A stretch of DNA of 64,000 nucleotides from a bacterium (lineage in GTDB: Bacteria > UBP6 > UBA1177): NCBI GenBank assembly GCA_016290135.1, contig JAEESW010000007.1:21881-85880 (forward strand), in the 5' to 3' direction. A model generated the notes under the pieces. That model was not told the origin of the DNA. It saw nothing but the letters and a program-made list of their open reading frames with translations, and did no database searches. Of the stretch, positions 16,979 to 25,572 are shown in pieces. The position numbers were made by a program, and so were the translations under genes. Every line of letters begins with the position of its first letter. Position 1 is the stretch's first letter.

Positions 16979-19196
16979 ACCATTCCGAGATCCGTTTTTT
17001 CATTCCTTCGATATCAAGGATTCCGAGAGCAAAGCCTTTTCTGATGAGCTCAAGAGGTACGAATTCATCGTATTTTTCAAAAACGGGATTTTCTTTCGGA
17101 TAGATAAGTTCCATCGGATCGATCCCTTTCGCAGCCTCTTCAGAAACGGTTTTGTAGAAAGTTTCTGGGTCTGCTTTCATTGTGAACTGTATGAAGTAAG
17201 GCCGCGACGGACTCAGCCCTTTGAGCCCGAGTTTTGATCCGCAGCGTATCTTCAGAAAGCGTTCCAACGCAAGGAATGCGTAACTTCCAAGCCACGGGAA
17301 AAGCGCCCACATACTGCCGCCCAAGTGAACGAGCGGTTTTTGAGCAATCCCCGCTTTTTTGAAAGTTTCCCTTGCATCGCTAAGTCTGCAGCGGGCGTGG
17401 CGCATGAGGTAAGGATAAACTTGGTCCTCAGTCAGGACTCCTTTCATCCGCTCCAAGATGTGAGTGTGGATATCACCCGCGACATCGCCGAAATATGCGG
17501 GGATATTCCCTTTGACAAGCGTGCAGTAGACGATTCTTTTTTTATGATCGACCTCGTCGACTGCCCAGACACGCCCCGCGATCGCGATTTTTTCGCCGGC
17601 TGGCGGCGGTTTCACGATCGTGCCGAGCTCAATGGAATCGGCTTTTACCGAATATTCGATATTTTCCTGAAAGACCGCGTAGAATTTGAAGTTATTGACG
17701 ATGCGCTCTCCCGCGAGCCCTACGATGAGTCCGCCGTTTTCGGTGCGGCTGATGTGACCGATATTTATCAGGTGTTTAAGCAGTATTTTGTAATCGTCAG
17801 CAGTTATCCTTTTAAAGCAGTTTAGCGGCAAAACTTTGGATGCAAGTTCGGCAGGCGTCATCTCTCCGCATGAGGCAAGCGTGCTCATCGTCTGGTGATA
17901 GAGCAGGCTGAATGGAAGCCTGTCAGTCTTCGGCGGCTCGACAAAACGCTCTTCGATGTAAAGCTGGACAAGTGCTGTTCCCTGCACGAGATACCACGGA
18001 ATAAGTTCCGGCATCATCGCTCTCGATTCCGGGTGGTCTTCACGCATGACAAAGCGCATTTCCGAGGGGTCGCCGCGTCTTCCGGTTCGTCCCATGCGCT
18101 GCAGGAAGCCTGAAACTGTGAAAGGTGCGTCAATGTGGAAGGCTCTCTCTAGTTTTCCGATGTCAATACCTAGTTCAAGCGTCGCCGTGGCGCAGACAGA
18201 CATCAGCGAAGAGTCGTCCTTCATCTCTTCTTCAGCACTTTCGCGGTAGGATGCCGAAAGGTTGCCGTGGTGGATCAGAAAACGGTCGGGTTCGTGCTTT
18301 ATTTCGCAGTACTGCCGCAGATTCTGGCAGACCGATTCGCACTCTTCTCTTGAATTTGTAAAGATAAGGCATTTTTTGCCGCGTGTATGCTCAAAAATAT
18401 ATGCAAGTCCTGGATCAGCCTTGTCCGGAGCGGTGTCGGTAGCTTCTTCATCTCCTGCTGCTTCGTCTGGAATATCGGCTGAGTCTGCCTGCGGATCAGT
18501 GTTGTAGAAATGCTCCATTGAGAGCCGCCACACCTCTTTCCCTCCGTCAAAACGCGGGATCACGGTCTTTCTGCCGCTTCCCGCCGAAAGAAATTTCCCG
18601 GCCGCTTCCGGATCACCAATCGTAGCCGAAAGGCCTATCCTTCTGGGATTGCAGCCGGCGACTTTGCACAGGCGCTCGATGAGGCAGAATGTCTGCATCC
18701 CGCGGTCGCCGCGCAAAAGAGAGTGGATCTCGTCTATCACGATAAAGCGCAGGTCACCGAAAAGAGAAGGTATCTCCATGTGCTTGTTTATCATCAGTGA
18801 TTCAAGCGATTCGGGCGTTATCTGAAGAATACCTTCTGGCTTTTTCAGAAGTTTGCGCTTCTGAGTCTGCGGAACGTCGCCGTGCCAGCGGTAAACCGGG
18901 ATCGCCGCTTCTTCGCAAAGTTCGTTCAGTCTTCCGAACTGATCGTTGATCAGTGCTTTAAGCGGCGCGATATACAAGACTCCGACACTTGCGGAAGGTT
19001 TTTCATCAAGCAGTGTGAGTATCGGAAAAAATGCCGCTTCGGTCTTTCCCGATGCGGTCGAAGCAGCAAGCAGAACATTGTCGTCACTGCCGAATATCGC
19101 CTCTCCTGCGGCATTCTGCACGGCGCGCAGCATTTTCCAGCCGCTGCGGTAGATATAATCCTGAATAAAAGGTGCGTATCTTGCGAAAACGTTCAT
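16962..19196 (-). CDS. Lhr-like DEAD/DEAH-box helicase (BrxHI-like)
   Basis: A 744-residue superfamily 2 helicase. Motif I is ASTASGKT (45-52), motif II DEIH (155-158), motif III LSATIG, and motif VI QRMGRTGRRG. An acidic Asp/Ala/Glu-rich insert separates the two RecA domains near residue 230-258. The C-terminal half has winged-helix and beta regions as in Lhr-type helicases. In BREX type 2-like loci such a helicase (BrxHI) is paired with the BrxD ATPase. Here it overlaps the ATPase gene by ATGA, so the two are translationally coupled. No BREX PglX, PglZ or PglY gene is present in the window. The role is probably nucleic-acid remodelling; defence function is inference. Confidence 0.87.
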   Translation of the reverse strand: MNVFARYAPFIQDYIYRSGWKMLRAVQNAAGEAIFGSDDNVLLAASTASGKTEAAFFPILTLLDEKPSASVGVLYIAPLKALINDQFGRLNELCEEAAIPVYRWHGDVPQTQKRKLLKKPEGILQITPESLESLMINKHMEIPSLFGDLRFIVIDEIHSLLRGDRGMQTFCLIERLCKVAGCNPRRIGLSATIGDPEAAGKFLSAGSGRKTVIPRFDGGKEVWRLSMEHFYNTDPQADSADIPDEAAGDEEATDTAPDKADPGLAYIFEHTRGKKCLIFTNSREECESVCQNLRQYCEIKHEPDRFLIHHGNLSASYRESAEEEMKDDSSLMSVCATATLELGIDIGKLERAFHIDAPFTVSGFLQRMGRTGRRGDPSEMRFVMREDHPESRAMMPELIPWYLVQGTALVQLYIEERFVEPPKTDRLPFSLLYHQTMSTLASCGEMTPAELASKVLPLNCFKRITADDYKILLKHLINIGHISRTENGGLIVGLAGERIVNNFKFYAVFQENIEYSVKADSIELGTIVKPPPAGEKIAIAGRVWAVDEVDHKKRIVYCTLVKGNIPAYFGDVAGDIHTHILERMKGVLTEDQVYPYLMRHARCRLSDARETFKKAGIAQKPLVHLGGSMWALFPWLGSYAFLALERFLKIRCGSKLGLKGLSPSRPYFIQFTMKADPETFYKTVSEEAAKGIDPMELIYPKENPVFEKYDEFVPLELIRKGFALGILDIEGMKKRISEWSNLYL

Positions 19197-20524
19197 ATCG
19201 TGAACTCCGCGAAATCTTCCACGGCTTCATCCGAGACCGCTTCCGACTTTGTGTATGCGAAATCGTCTGACTGCATGAGGTCAGCCATTGTCATAGTTGG
19301 ATGCTGGTACATGAGATCAAGGAGTTCGATGAAATCTCTGATGACTTCGCGCGGCGTGATGTTGTTATCTGCTCCGATCCTTCCGTATTCAAGCTTGATG
19401 AAGGATGAGAGGTCGTCAACATTGATCTTGCGCTGATATCCGTAAAGTGATGCGTGCATATCAGCGAGTTTTTCGCATAAAACGAGCATCTCTTCGGCGG
19501 TCAGAGGCTCAAGTCTTATCACCGGAGCAAGCATGTCACGGGCTCCTTCTCTGGAAAATTTTCCTTCCGCCAAGCGTGAGCGGAGCGCTTCATAGCTGTA
19601 GACGCCGCGCCTTTTGTCGTCAACTGCCTGCGGAGTCGCGCCCATGATTATTCCTAAATAACGCGCCTTTCCCTGAAGAGTGTCGTTGTACATCGTGAGC
19701 ATTTTTTCGTAGTTATACTGGCGAGTTATCGAATTCGGGATCTTGTAGATGTTCACGAGTTCGTCTATCATTATCATCATTCCGGCATATCCCGCGAGCC
19801 TGAAAAAGAGGGCAAAAAGTTTGAGATAGTCGTACCAGTCGTCGTCGGTGATTATGATGTTGACTCCGAGTTCTTCCTTTGCCTCGCGTTTTGTCGCGTA
19901 TTCGGCACGGAACCAGCGGACGACCTTCATTTTCGTTTCGTCGTTTCCCTCGGAATATGCGCGGTAGTAGAGCGAAAGAAGTCTTGCAAACTCGAATCCG
20001 TGCACAAGTTCGCTCACTGCGCTTGTCACGGCGTAAATTTTTCTGTCAACAGCGGCTGAAAGTGCCGGATCGTCTGCCGAAAGGCCGTATTCCCGCATCG
20101 TTTCAGTCTGAACCGTGTTTATCCAGCGGTCGAGAAGAAGCGTCAGCGCGCCCCCTTCCGGCTTTGTTTTTGTAGAAAGATTGCCTATCAGCTCGCGGTA
20201 AGTCGCCAAGCCCTGCCCGTGAGTTCCCTGAAGCCTTCTTTCGGGCGAAAGATCGGCATCGGCGACGATAAAACCCTTGTCCATAACGTAATTCCGTATC
20301 GTCTGGATGAGAAAACTCTTTCCCGAGCCGTATCTTCCGACGATAAAGCGGAACGATGCCCCTCCTTCCGCAATGATCCCGACATCGTGAAGCAGCGCCG
20401 AAATCTCGTTTTTCCTCCCTACAGCGATATAGGGAAGCCCTATCCTAGGCACAACGCCCCCTTTCAGCGAATTTATGACTGTCTGGGCAATACGTTTGGG
20501 AACGATCCTCTTTTCTTCAGCCAT
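19193..20524 (-). CDS. BrxD-like P-loop ATPase (DUF2791 type)
   Basis: A 443-residue ATPase. Walker A is GRYGSGKS (63-70), and the Walker B region is MMIMIDELVNIYK (~residue 255), a sequence typical of BREX protein BrxD and its stand-alone relatives. R-finger-like Arg residues follow in EALRSRLAEGKF. It may load or control the helicase encoded next. GGAG lies nine bases before the ATG. Its stop overlaps the helicase start (ATGA). The Sel1 gene ends 17 bp upstream, so all three are probably on one transcript. With the TerB_N/C gene upstream it forms a three-part module known in outline from genome surveys but not functionally understood, as far as I know. Confidence 0.86.
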   Translation of the reverse strand: MAEEKRIVPKRIAQTVINSLKGGVVPRIGLPYIAVGRKNEISALLHDVGIIAEGGASFRFIVGRYGSGKSFLIQTIRNYVMDKGFIVADADLSPERRLQGTHGQGLATYRELIGNLSTKTKPEGGALTLLLDRWINTVQTETMREYGLSADDPALSAAVDRKIYAVTSAVSELVHGFEFARLLSLYYRAYSEGNDETKMKVVRWFRAEYATKREAKEELGVNIIITDDDWYDYLKLFALFFRLAGYAGMMIMIDELVNIYKIPNSITRQYNYEKMLTMYNDTLQGKARYLGIIMGATPQAVDDKRRGVYSYEALRSRLAEGKFSREGARDMLAPVIRLEPLTAEEMLVLCEKLADMHASLYGYQRKINVDDLSSFIKLEYGRIGADNNITPREVIRDFIELLDLMYQHPTMTMADLMQSDDFAYTKSEAVSDEAVEDFAEFTI

Positions 20525-20541
20525 TTATTTCTCCAGCAGTT

Positions 20542-21417
20542 TTATTTGTTTTTCCCCGTCGCTTTTTCTGCTTCTTCAATTTTCAAAAGATAGGATTTGG
20601 CTTTGTCAGAACCTTGGTCGGCAGCATACTTGAACCACTTCTTTGCTTCTGCAAGACTCTGTTTGACCACTTTTCCGTCAGTATATATAGCCCCCAAAGT
20701 AATTTGAGCTTTCATATAACCTTGTTCAGCCGATTTAGTTATCCATTTTATGCCTTCTGCGTAGTTTTGCTGAATTCCTTCTCCGTTGAAAGTCATACGT
20801 CCGAAATTGAATTGAGCCGGAGCATAACCTTGCTTTGCCGCCAGTTCAAGCCATTTTGCAGCTTTTTGATAGTCCTGTTTGAGGCCTTCTCCGAAGTAGT
20901 ACATGATTCCTATCTCGTTTCGTGCCGCAGCAAATCCGCCCTTTGATGCCTTTAAAAACCATTGTATCGCTTCCTCAAAGTTTTTTGAAATTCCCTGACC
21001 GTTCACATACATGACTCCGAGATTGTATTGGGATTGGGTATTGCCATTCTCAGCCGCTTTTTTATACCATTTAAAGGCTTCCGCGGAGTTTTGCGGAACG
21101 CTTTCTCCTTGGAAATACATGCGTCCCAAATTATTCTGGGCATGAATGTTACCGAGTTCAGCTGATTTCTTATACCATTTGAATGCTTCCGCAGGGTCTT
21201 GCTGAACCCCGTCTCCTTCCTGATAGAGAAGTCCGAGACTGAATTGAGCCTCGGCAATGCAGCTTCCTTCAGGAAATTTTTTCAAATATTCAAGCCATAA
21301 ATTGACATTATCATGCTTTCTCGCATATTCGCAAGCCTCCTGATCTTTTTCCGGCATTTGAGCGAAAATCACGGTTATTGCAAGCAAAACAACAAAAAGA
21401 ATCATGATCTTTTTCAT
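20542..21417 (-). CDS. Secreted Sel1-repeat (SLR/TPR-like) protein
   Basis: A 291-residue protein with a signal peptide (1-19) and six full Sel1-like repeats plus a partial one (LGLLYQEGDGV, LGRMYFQGESV, LGVMYVNGQGI, IGIMYYFGEGL, FGRMTFNGEGI, LGAIYTDGKVV). These form a helical solenoid for protein-protein contact, probably periplasmic. It lies between the toxin-antitoxin-like cassette and the BrxD-like gene. AAGGAG precedes the ATG. Whether it belongs to the ATPase-helicase module or is a passenger cannot be told; its export argues for a passenger. Confidence 0.87.
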   Translation of the reverse strand: MKKIMILFVVLLAITVIFAQMPEKDQEACEYARKHDNVNLWLEYLKKFPEGSCIAEAQFSLGLLYQEGDGVQQDPAEAFKWYKKSAELGNIHAQNNLGRMYFQGESVPQNSAEAFKWYKKAAENGNTQSQYNLGVMYVNGQGISKNFEEAIQWFLKASKGGFAAARNEIGIMYYFGEGLKQDYQKAAKWLELAAKQGYAPAQFNFGRMTFNGEGIQQNYAEGIKWITKSAEQGYMKAQITLGAIYTDGKVVKQSLAEAKKWFKYAADQGSDKAKSYLLKIEEAEKATGKNK

Positions 21418-21432
21418 TTTTTTCTCCTTGCT

Positions 21433-21501
21433 TTATGAAATACTTTCTCCAATTATCTCCGCAACTTCTTCAACATAATCTTCAACGATATCAGATGTTT
21501 T
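21433..21501 (-). pseudogene. Remnant of a second TerB_C tail
   Basis: Minus-strand reading gives KTSDIVEDYVEEVAEIIG then a stop after ESIS, closely matching the end of the TerB_N/C protein (KTIKIVEDYVEEVKEII). In DNA, 21450-21489 and 22579-22618 are nearly identical over 40 bp. No upstream coding part of the second copy remains. The toxin-antitoxin-like genes lie exactly between the two tails. Confidence 0.65.
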
Positions 21502-21533
21502 GTTAATGTGTTCGGATTTTTTCAAAGTGATTT

Positions 21534-21755
21534 TCAGTTTTTGTTTTTCTGTTCTTCAAGATAATGCTGATAAATATATGCTGCGCCTTCGCGGTAAAGC
21601 CCGGTTTCCTTATCGTTAAGTGCTTCAAAAATCCGTGAGGTGTAGAGTTTTTTCAACGCTTCTTCGTATTCTATTTTTTCATCTTCAACGATGAAAACTG
21701 CAATTTCTTTTGTGAGAGAGTCGATAAGCCAGTCTTTTTTGTCCGCTTTATACAT
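21534..21755 (-). CDS. Small protein, third gene of the DUF3990 cassette
   Basis: A 73-residue, charged, mainly helical protein (DKKDWLIDSLTKEIAVFIVEDE, then YEEALKKLYTSRIFEALND). I do not recognise a named family with certainty. Small proteins of this look commonly follow DUF3990 genes. It starts eight bases inside the end of the DUF3990 gene, so it is translationally coupled and probably an antitoxin or partner. Its stop lies just before the TerB_C tail remnant. Confidence 0.7.
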   Translation of the reverse strand: MYKADKKDWLIDSLTKEIAVFIVEDEKIEYEEALKKLYTSRIFEALNDKETGLYREGAAYIYQHYLEEQKNKN

Positions 21756-22263
21756 AAATCGTCTCCAGTTTTTTCAATAGTTCCACAGCTTTTTCCGTAT
21801 GGAACGAATACTGCATCGAAAGTTCCTTGTAAGTCATACGCTTTTTGAGCATTTCAATGTCTATGAAATTCTGCTCATATTGCTGAAACAAAACAGCCAT
21901 ATCGTCATTTGCGACAGGACCGTGGACAATATCATACTTGCAATCCTGATTGCATAGCGGATCAGTCAAATCTGAAAAATAACGATTTCTGTTGTTCATA
22001 ACGAACAAAGCCCACTCCTCAGACGGAATTGTCAAAAAATCCTTTATTTTCAAATCATTGCTTCTCATAAAGCTGTCATTGATTTCATAGACATTCAAAA
22101 TCGGCTTGCCGTAACCTTTTATCCTCACTGTTCGTTTTGCCATATTCTCAGCTTGGACACGAATATCAGACAGGTAAAATCCTCGGCCGAAATCTCTGAA
22201 AGGTTTGCACATTTTCAGAGCGATTTCCTTAACTTCGGTATTGCTCCCGTGATAGAGAATCAA
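21748..22263 (-). CDS. DUF3990-family putative ADP-ribosyltransferase-fold toxin
   Basis: A 171-residue protein beginning LYHGSNTEVKE, with FGRGFYLSD about 20 residues later. These are the His and Tyr motifs expected for an H-Y-E type ADP-ribosyltransferase fold, and DUF3990 proteins carry this pattern. The start is a TTG whose last two bases overlap the stop of the upstream gene (TTGA). It lies between two small genes in a tightly overlapped trio, as expected of a toxin-antitoxin unit. Toxicity and target are not known from sequence. Confidence 0.78.
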   Translation of the reverse strand: MILYHGSNTEVKEIALKMCKPFRDFGRGFYLSDIRVQAENMAKRTVRIKGYGKPILNVYEINDSFMRSNDLKIKDFLTIPSEEWALFVMNNRNRYFSDLTDPLCNQDCKYDIVHGPVANDDMAVLFQQYEQNFIDIEMLKKRMTYKELSMQYSFHTEKAVELLKKLETIYV

Positions 22264-22484
22264 AGCGTTCCTCCGTTCTGACGGCAGATCTCTGCCATAT
22301 CCTCGACAGCGTCTTCAATCGAAAGAGTGTGTTCGATCTCGTAATGCTCTTTCAAAAACGCTATCGCTTTGTTGTTGTAAAGGTAAATAAAAGCATCTTT
22401 CTTTGAAAGATCGTGAGCGGCGGCAAAACCGCTTACGCAGGCAACCATGTAGGAAATCTGGTTATTTTGTTTAAGAATTGCCAT
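22260..22484 (-). CDS. DUF3791-family small protein (putative antitoxin)
   Basis: A 74-residue protein (ISYMVACVSGFAAAHDLSKKDAFIYLYN, ending in a Glu/Asp-rich helix) of the DUF3791 type, which is regularly encoded just before DUF3990. The ATG follows GGAG. A good minus-strand promoter lies at 22516-22543, so the cassette has its own transcription start and need not be read from the TerB_N/C gene. An antitoxin or regulatory role is inferred from context. Confidence 0.78.
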   Translation of the reverse strand: MAILKQNNQISYMVACVSGFAAAHDLSKKDAFIYLYNNKAIAFLKEHYEIEHTLSIEDAVEDMAEICRQNGGTL

Positions 22485-22515
22485 TTGATTGTCTCCATTT
22501 CAAAAAAACCGAAAA

Positions 22516-22543
22516 ATTATAGCAGAAAAAGGATTTTTAACAA
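22516..22543 (-). promoter_or_regulatory. Promoter of the DUF3791/DUF3990 cassette
   Basis: On the minus strand TTGTTA (22543-22538), a 16-bp spacer and TATAAT (22521-22516), about 30 bp before the DUF3791 start codon. Confidence 0.6.
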
Positions 22544-22567
22544 GAGTTTAAAACAGGCAATTTGAAT

Positions 22568-24040
22568 TTATCGATTTACAATTATTTCCTTAACTTCTTC
22601 AACATAATCTTCAACGATCTTAATGGTTTTTCCGTCACATTCAAGAATGTTGTCACCGATCTCGTCGAATAGTGCTGCGTTTATGGTGTCGGCGACTACT
22701 GAGGGCATGAGATGCGCGGCTTTGATGTATTCGTCTGCCGAGCCTGTTTTAAGCAAGTTTCGCAGGATTTCGGTGTGGATTTTGTCAAGGAGACCGTTTT
22801 CTTCGTTTTCGGGAAGTGTTTCAACTTCGGTTTCTTCTTCGATCTCTTCTTCTGTGAGGAGGCTTTCTCTTGTAAGAGCCGCGTCGCTTCTGATCTTGTC
22901 CAAGCCAGAGATATCGATATTTATTTTCGGTCTTTTGGCCTCGATTTCAGCTTTTTTATCTGCCGCAACGACTGCTTCGGCATACTGTGTTGCCCAGCTT
23001 TCATCAGGTTTTTTGCGTAAAGTTCTGCCGGTTTTCAGATATTTTCGGAAAACTCTCTCGCCCTCGTGAAGAAGCGCGTAGAATTTTTCCTTGTCGAACA
23101 TCATTTTTTCGAAATATTCCTCATACCACACGCCGTTTCTGCAGAAGTATCGTCTGCATTCGTCGATGCGGCACTCCTTGTCGGGACCGGAATATTCGTC
23201 GTGGTAGAGCGCGTTGAAGAGAGGGTGCCATTTTATGGTGTAGATCTGCCCGAAACACTCCGTGAAAAAGTCGAGACCGCATTCATTGTACTTGGCCGAA
23301 ACACATTTCCAAAGCTCTGCGAAAAGGTGTTTCCCGCGGCTTCCGTTTTCAGCGACAATCGGAGACTGGAAGAGGTCTTTTTCAGCAAAAAAACTGAGTG
23401 CCAGAAATATTTCATCATCCTTTTTCGATGCCGGATCCCGCAGTACCGCAAGGTATGTGTCCGAAGCAAGCATGAAGGGATCGAGATACCGTTTGACTGT
23501 CTCAAGCGGCAGCCGGTGTATTACGGCATAGTCGAACATCCACTGCTTCAAATCTTTCTGCAGGAGCTTTCCACCGGATCCGTAATCGGAAACATCGGGA
23601 AAATTTTTGTCAAAATCCTCCAATCTTCTGAAACTTTCTTCCGGCGATCCTGTCCCGATCCCGCAGAGCAGCTCATAGATGTAAAGATATGCGAACGGAG
23701 GTTCGACGGGAGTGAAGATCCCTTTTCTTACCGCGGTCCTCCAAGTGAAATATTTTCTGAGCTGGCTTAATGAAAGATCGTGGTAGGAGGGCGAAAAGTA
23801 TGTGCATTTTCCGCTCCAGCCGTGATAATCGTCCTCGAAATCCTTCATGAACCCGCCCTGACGGATGAAATTTTTTTTCTGCTGCCCGAAAGAGCCGTCG
23901 CCGTATTCGTAAAGTTTCATCATCTCCCAGATCTTCTGCGGGATATCGGGATCGTTCAGCGCAAAAGAGGCGATTTCAGTATCGTGATATTGTTCTTCGT
24001 TCGAGTCATTCCGGTTTTCAAGAACGATATACTTGGACAT
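22568..24040 (-). CDS. TerB_N / TerB_C domain protein
   Basis: A 490-residue protein. The TerB_N region is recognised by QLRKYFTWRTAVRKG (93-107) and FAYLYIYELLCGIG (116-129), followed by the PEESFRRLEDF helix. A charged linker (~residues 380-420) leads to a C-terminal part with NAALFDEIGDNILE and IVEDYVEEVKEII, as in TerB_C. These domains flank or replace the TerB metal-binding domain in tellurite/stress-linked systems and often occur next to a BrxD-like ATPase and a helicase, as here. It starts three bases after holA ends and has no own Shine-Dalgarno, so it is probably cotranscribed with the housekeeping genes upstream. Confidence 0.82.
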   Translation of the reverse strand: MSKYIVLENRNDSNEEQYHDTEIASFALNDPDIPQKIWEMMKLYEYGDGSFGQQKKNFIRQGGFMKDFEDDYHGWSGKCTYFSPSYHDLSLSQLRKYFTWRTAVRKGIFTPVEPPFAYLYIYELLCGIGTGSPEESFRRLEDFDKNFPDVSDYGSGGKLLQKDLKQWMFDYAVIHRLPLETVKRYLDPFMLASDTYLAVLRDPASKKDDEIFLALSFFAEKDLFQSPIVAENGSRGKHLFAELWKCVSAKYNECGLDFFTECFGQIYTIKWHPLFNALYHDEYSGPDKECRIDECRRYFCRNGVWYEEYFEKMMFDKEKFYALLHEGERVFRKYLKTGRTLRKKPDESWATQYAEAVVAADKKAEIEAKRPKINIDISGLDKIRSDAALTRESLLTEEEIEEETEVETLPENEENGLLDKIHTEILRNLLKTGSADEYIKAAHLMPSVVADTINAALFDEIGDNILECDGKTIKIVEDYVEEVKEIIVNR

Positions 24041-24043
24041 CTG

Positions 24044-25072
24044 CTACAGGAAATAATCAGACATGAAGCGCTCGATCTCGATATTCGTTTCGGCGGTCCC
24101 TGTTTCGGCCGCGCCTTTCATCCCGAGTTCTATTTTTGAGATACGCCTCAATGCCTGGATAACTGTTGAGTTTTTGTATTTCGCGGCGATAGCGGATGCA
24201 TTCCCGCGCATATAAAACACTTTTGAAGCGGCAAGATAAGATGAAATTTCGCTGTTTTTACCTTCGTGGACCATGATCTTTATCTGCATTATCGCTTTGA
24301 AGTGTTTGAAAAACATCGAAATGATCACAGGATTGACCTTCTGTTCCGCCTCGACGATCAGAGTTTCGCGGTAAAGCGATATCGCAGCCGCTTTTTTCCC
24401 TGAAACGAGCAGGTCCATTATCTTGAAAATGACCTGTTCGCTGAGATCGTTGAGGATGAGCGACATTTTGTCGTACTTCATTTCTGTTATCTGTTTCGCT
24501 TCGGCGTAAAGTTTCAGCTTTTCGATCTCGTTGTGGATAAAGAACATATCCTGATTTGCGCCGTTCAGGAAAAACGCGACAAGATTCTCGTCAGGTGTGA
24601 ACGGAGAAAACTCATTTTTTATGAAATTTTTGAGCTCTACAGTCGAAGGAAGCGGCACAGGAAAGTAGATCTTGGTCATTTTCTGCAACGATTTGAAGAA
24701 TTTGAGCCTTTTGTCGATCTCGCTCAAAAAAACTATCAGAAAGTTCGCTGTCTCGCATGAATCGATATAGCGTTCAAGCATTTTCAGGTCTGTTTCGGCA
24801 AGTTTTTCGGGGATCTCGAGGGCAATGATCCTGCATGTCGCGAAAAGAGTCATCTCGCTGGCTGTTCCGACAGCTTCGGTGACTGCGTTTTTGTTTTCTC
24901 CCGCATCGAAAAAGCAGACTTCGACACCGTTGTCTGCATTGGATAGAGCGGAGATCTCAGTTTTCATCGTCTTCAGGACATATCGCTCCGGACAGTGGAC
25001 AAAGAAGATCCCGCCGCTTTTGTCAAAGTCGATGAGATCTTTTATCGAAGGAGGGTAGTTTTTCATGATCAC
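24044..25072 (-). CDS. holA: DNA polymerase III, delta subunit (HolA)
   Basis: A ~342-residue protein with the sequence pattern of the clamp-loader delta subunit, which opens the beta sliding clamp. Recognisable parts are the N-terminal FFVHCPERYVLKT, the ADP-binding-fold remnant FLIVFLSEIDKRLKFFKSL, and the C-terminal collar helices. No Walker A is present, as expected for delta. GTG at 25072 overlaps the upstream stop; the ATG at 25066 is equally possible. It is the last clear housekeeping gene before the TerB_N/C gene. Confidence 0.83.
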   Translation of the reverse strand: MIMKNYPPSIKDLIDFDKSGGIFFVHCPERYVLKTMKTEISALSNADNGVEVCFFDAGENKNAVTEAVGTASEMTLFATCRIIALEIPEKLAETDLKMLERYIDSCETANFLIVFLSEIDKRLKFFKSLQKMTKIYFPVPLPSTVELKNFIKNEFSPFTPDENLVAFFLNGANQDMFFIHNEIEKLKLYAEAKQITEMKYDKMSLILNDLSEQVIFKIMDLLVSGKKAAAISLYRETLIVEAEQKVNPVIISMFFKHFKAIMQIKIMVHEGKNSEISSYLAASKVFYMRGNASAIAAKYKNSTVIQALRRISKIELGMKGAAETGTAETNIEIERFMSDYFL

Positions 25073-25503
25073 AGCAGAATATTCAGGACGCTTTGAATGT
25101 CGTTTTCATCAACATTTCCGAACCAGCCGGAGAGTTTGCCGCGCGCCTGGGTGATCACTTCATTGTCAATGTATGATGTGACTTTCTTGAGTGCGACATA
25201 AAGCGCCGTCAAGTCATCGGCATACCCTACGATCGGAATAAAATCGGGGATCAGGTCGAGCGGAAGGATGAAATATCCGAGTGCCGCGACAACGAGAGCC
25301 TTTTCCGTCATCGGCATTTTGTCGCTCTTCATCGCGTAAAAAAGGAGCAGAGCTGCAAAAACGACCTTTGCCCCCGCCGCCTTGCCGTATTCGATGATCT
25401 TGCTGAAAAACGAATCTTCGCTGAAATGTTTGGAATACTTTGCGCCGTTGTCAATAACTTCCTGAGCTGCAGCCTTTTCTTTTTCCTTGTAATTTTCGCT
25501 CAT
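25069..25503 (-). CDS. DUF1232 (YkvA-family) membrane protein
   Basis: A 144-residue protein with a hydrophobic region (VFAALLLFYAM, ALVVAALGYFILPLDLIPDFIPIVGYADD) that carries the YkvA/DUF1232 signature (PxDLIPDxIPxxGxxDD). The function of this family is not known. The ATG follows a GGGAGG-type site, and a promoter is visible at 25535-25562. It overlaps holA. Confidence 0.85.
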   Translation of the reverse strand: MSENYKEKEKAAAQEVIDNGAKYSKHFSEDSFFSKIIEYGKAAGAKVVFAALLLFYAMKSDKMPMTEKALVVAALGYFILPLDLIPDFIPIVGYADDLTALYVALKKVTSYIDNEVITQARGKLSGWFGNVDENDIQSVLNILL

Positions 25504-25534
25504 AAAAACCTCCCGATTCTAAGTTGCAACTCTT

Positions 25535-25562
25535 TTTTTAGTGCAATATTCCGGAAAGTCAA
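25535..25562 (-). promoter_or_regulatory. Promoter before DUF1232-holA-terB_N/C
   Basis: Minus strand TTGACT (25562-25557), a 16-bp spacer and TAAAAA (25540-25535). The -35 and spacing match other promoters of the window, but the -10 is weak. Confidence 0.45.
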
Positions 25563-25572
25563 CCTGTAAAGA

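Noticed and set aside
16962..20524. Complete BREX system
   Set aside because: Only BrxD- and BrxHI-like genes are present; no PglX methylase, PglZ, PglW/Y or BrxA/B/C is seen within the window.
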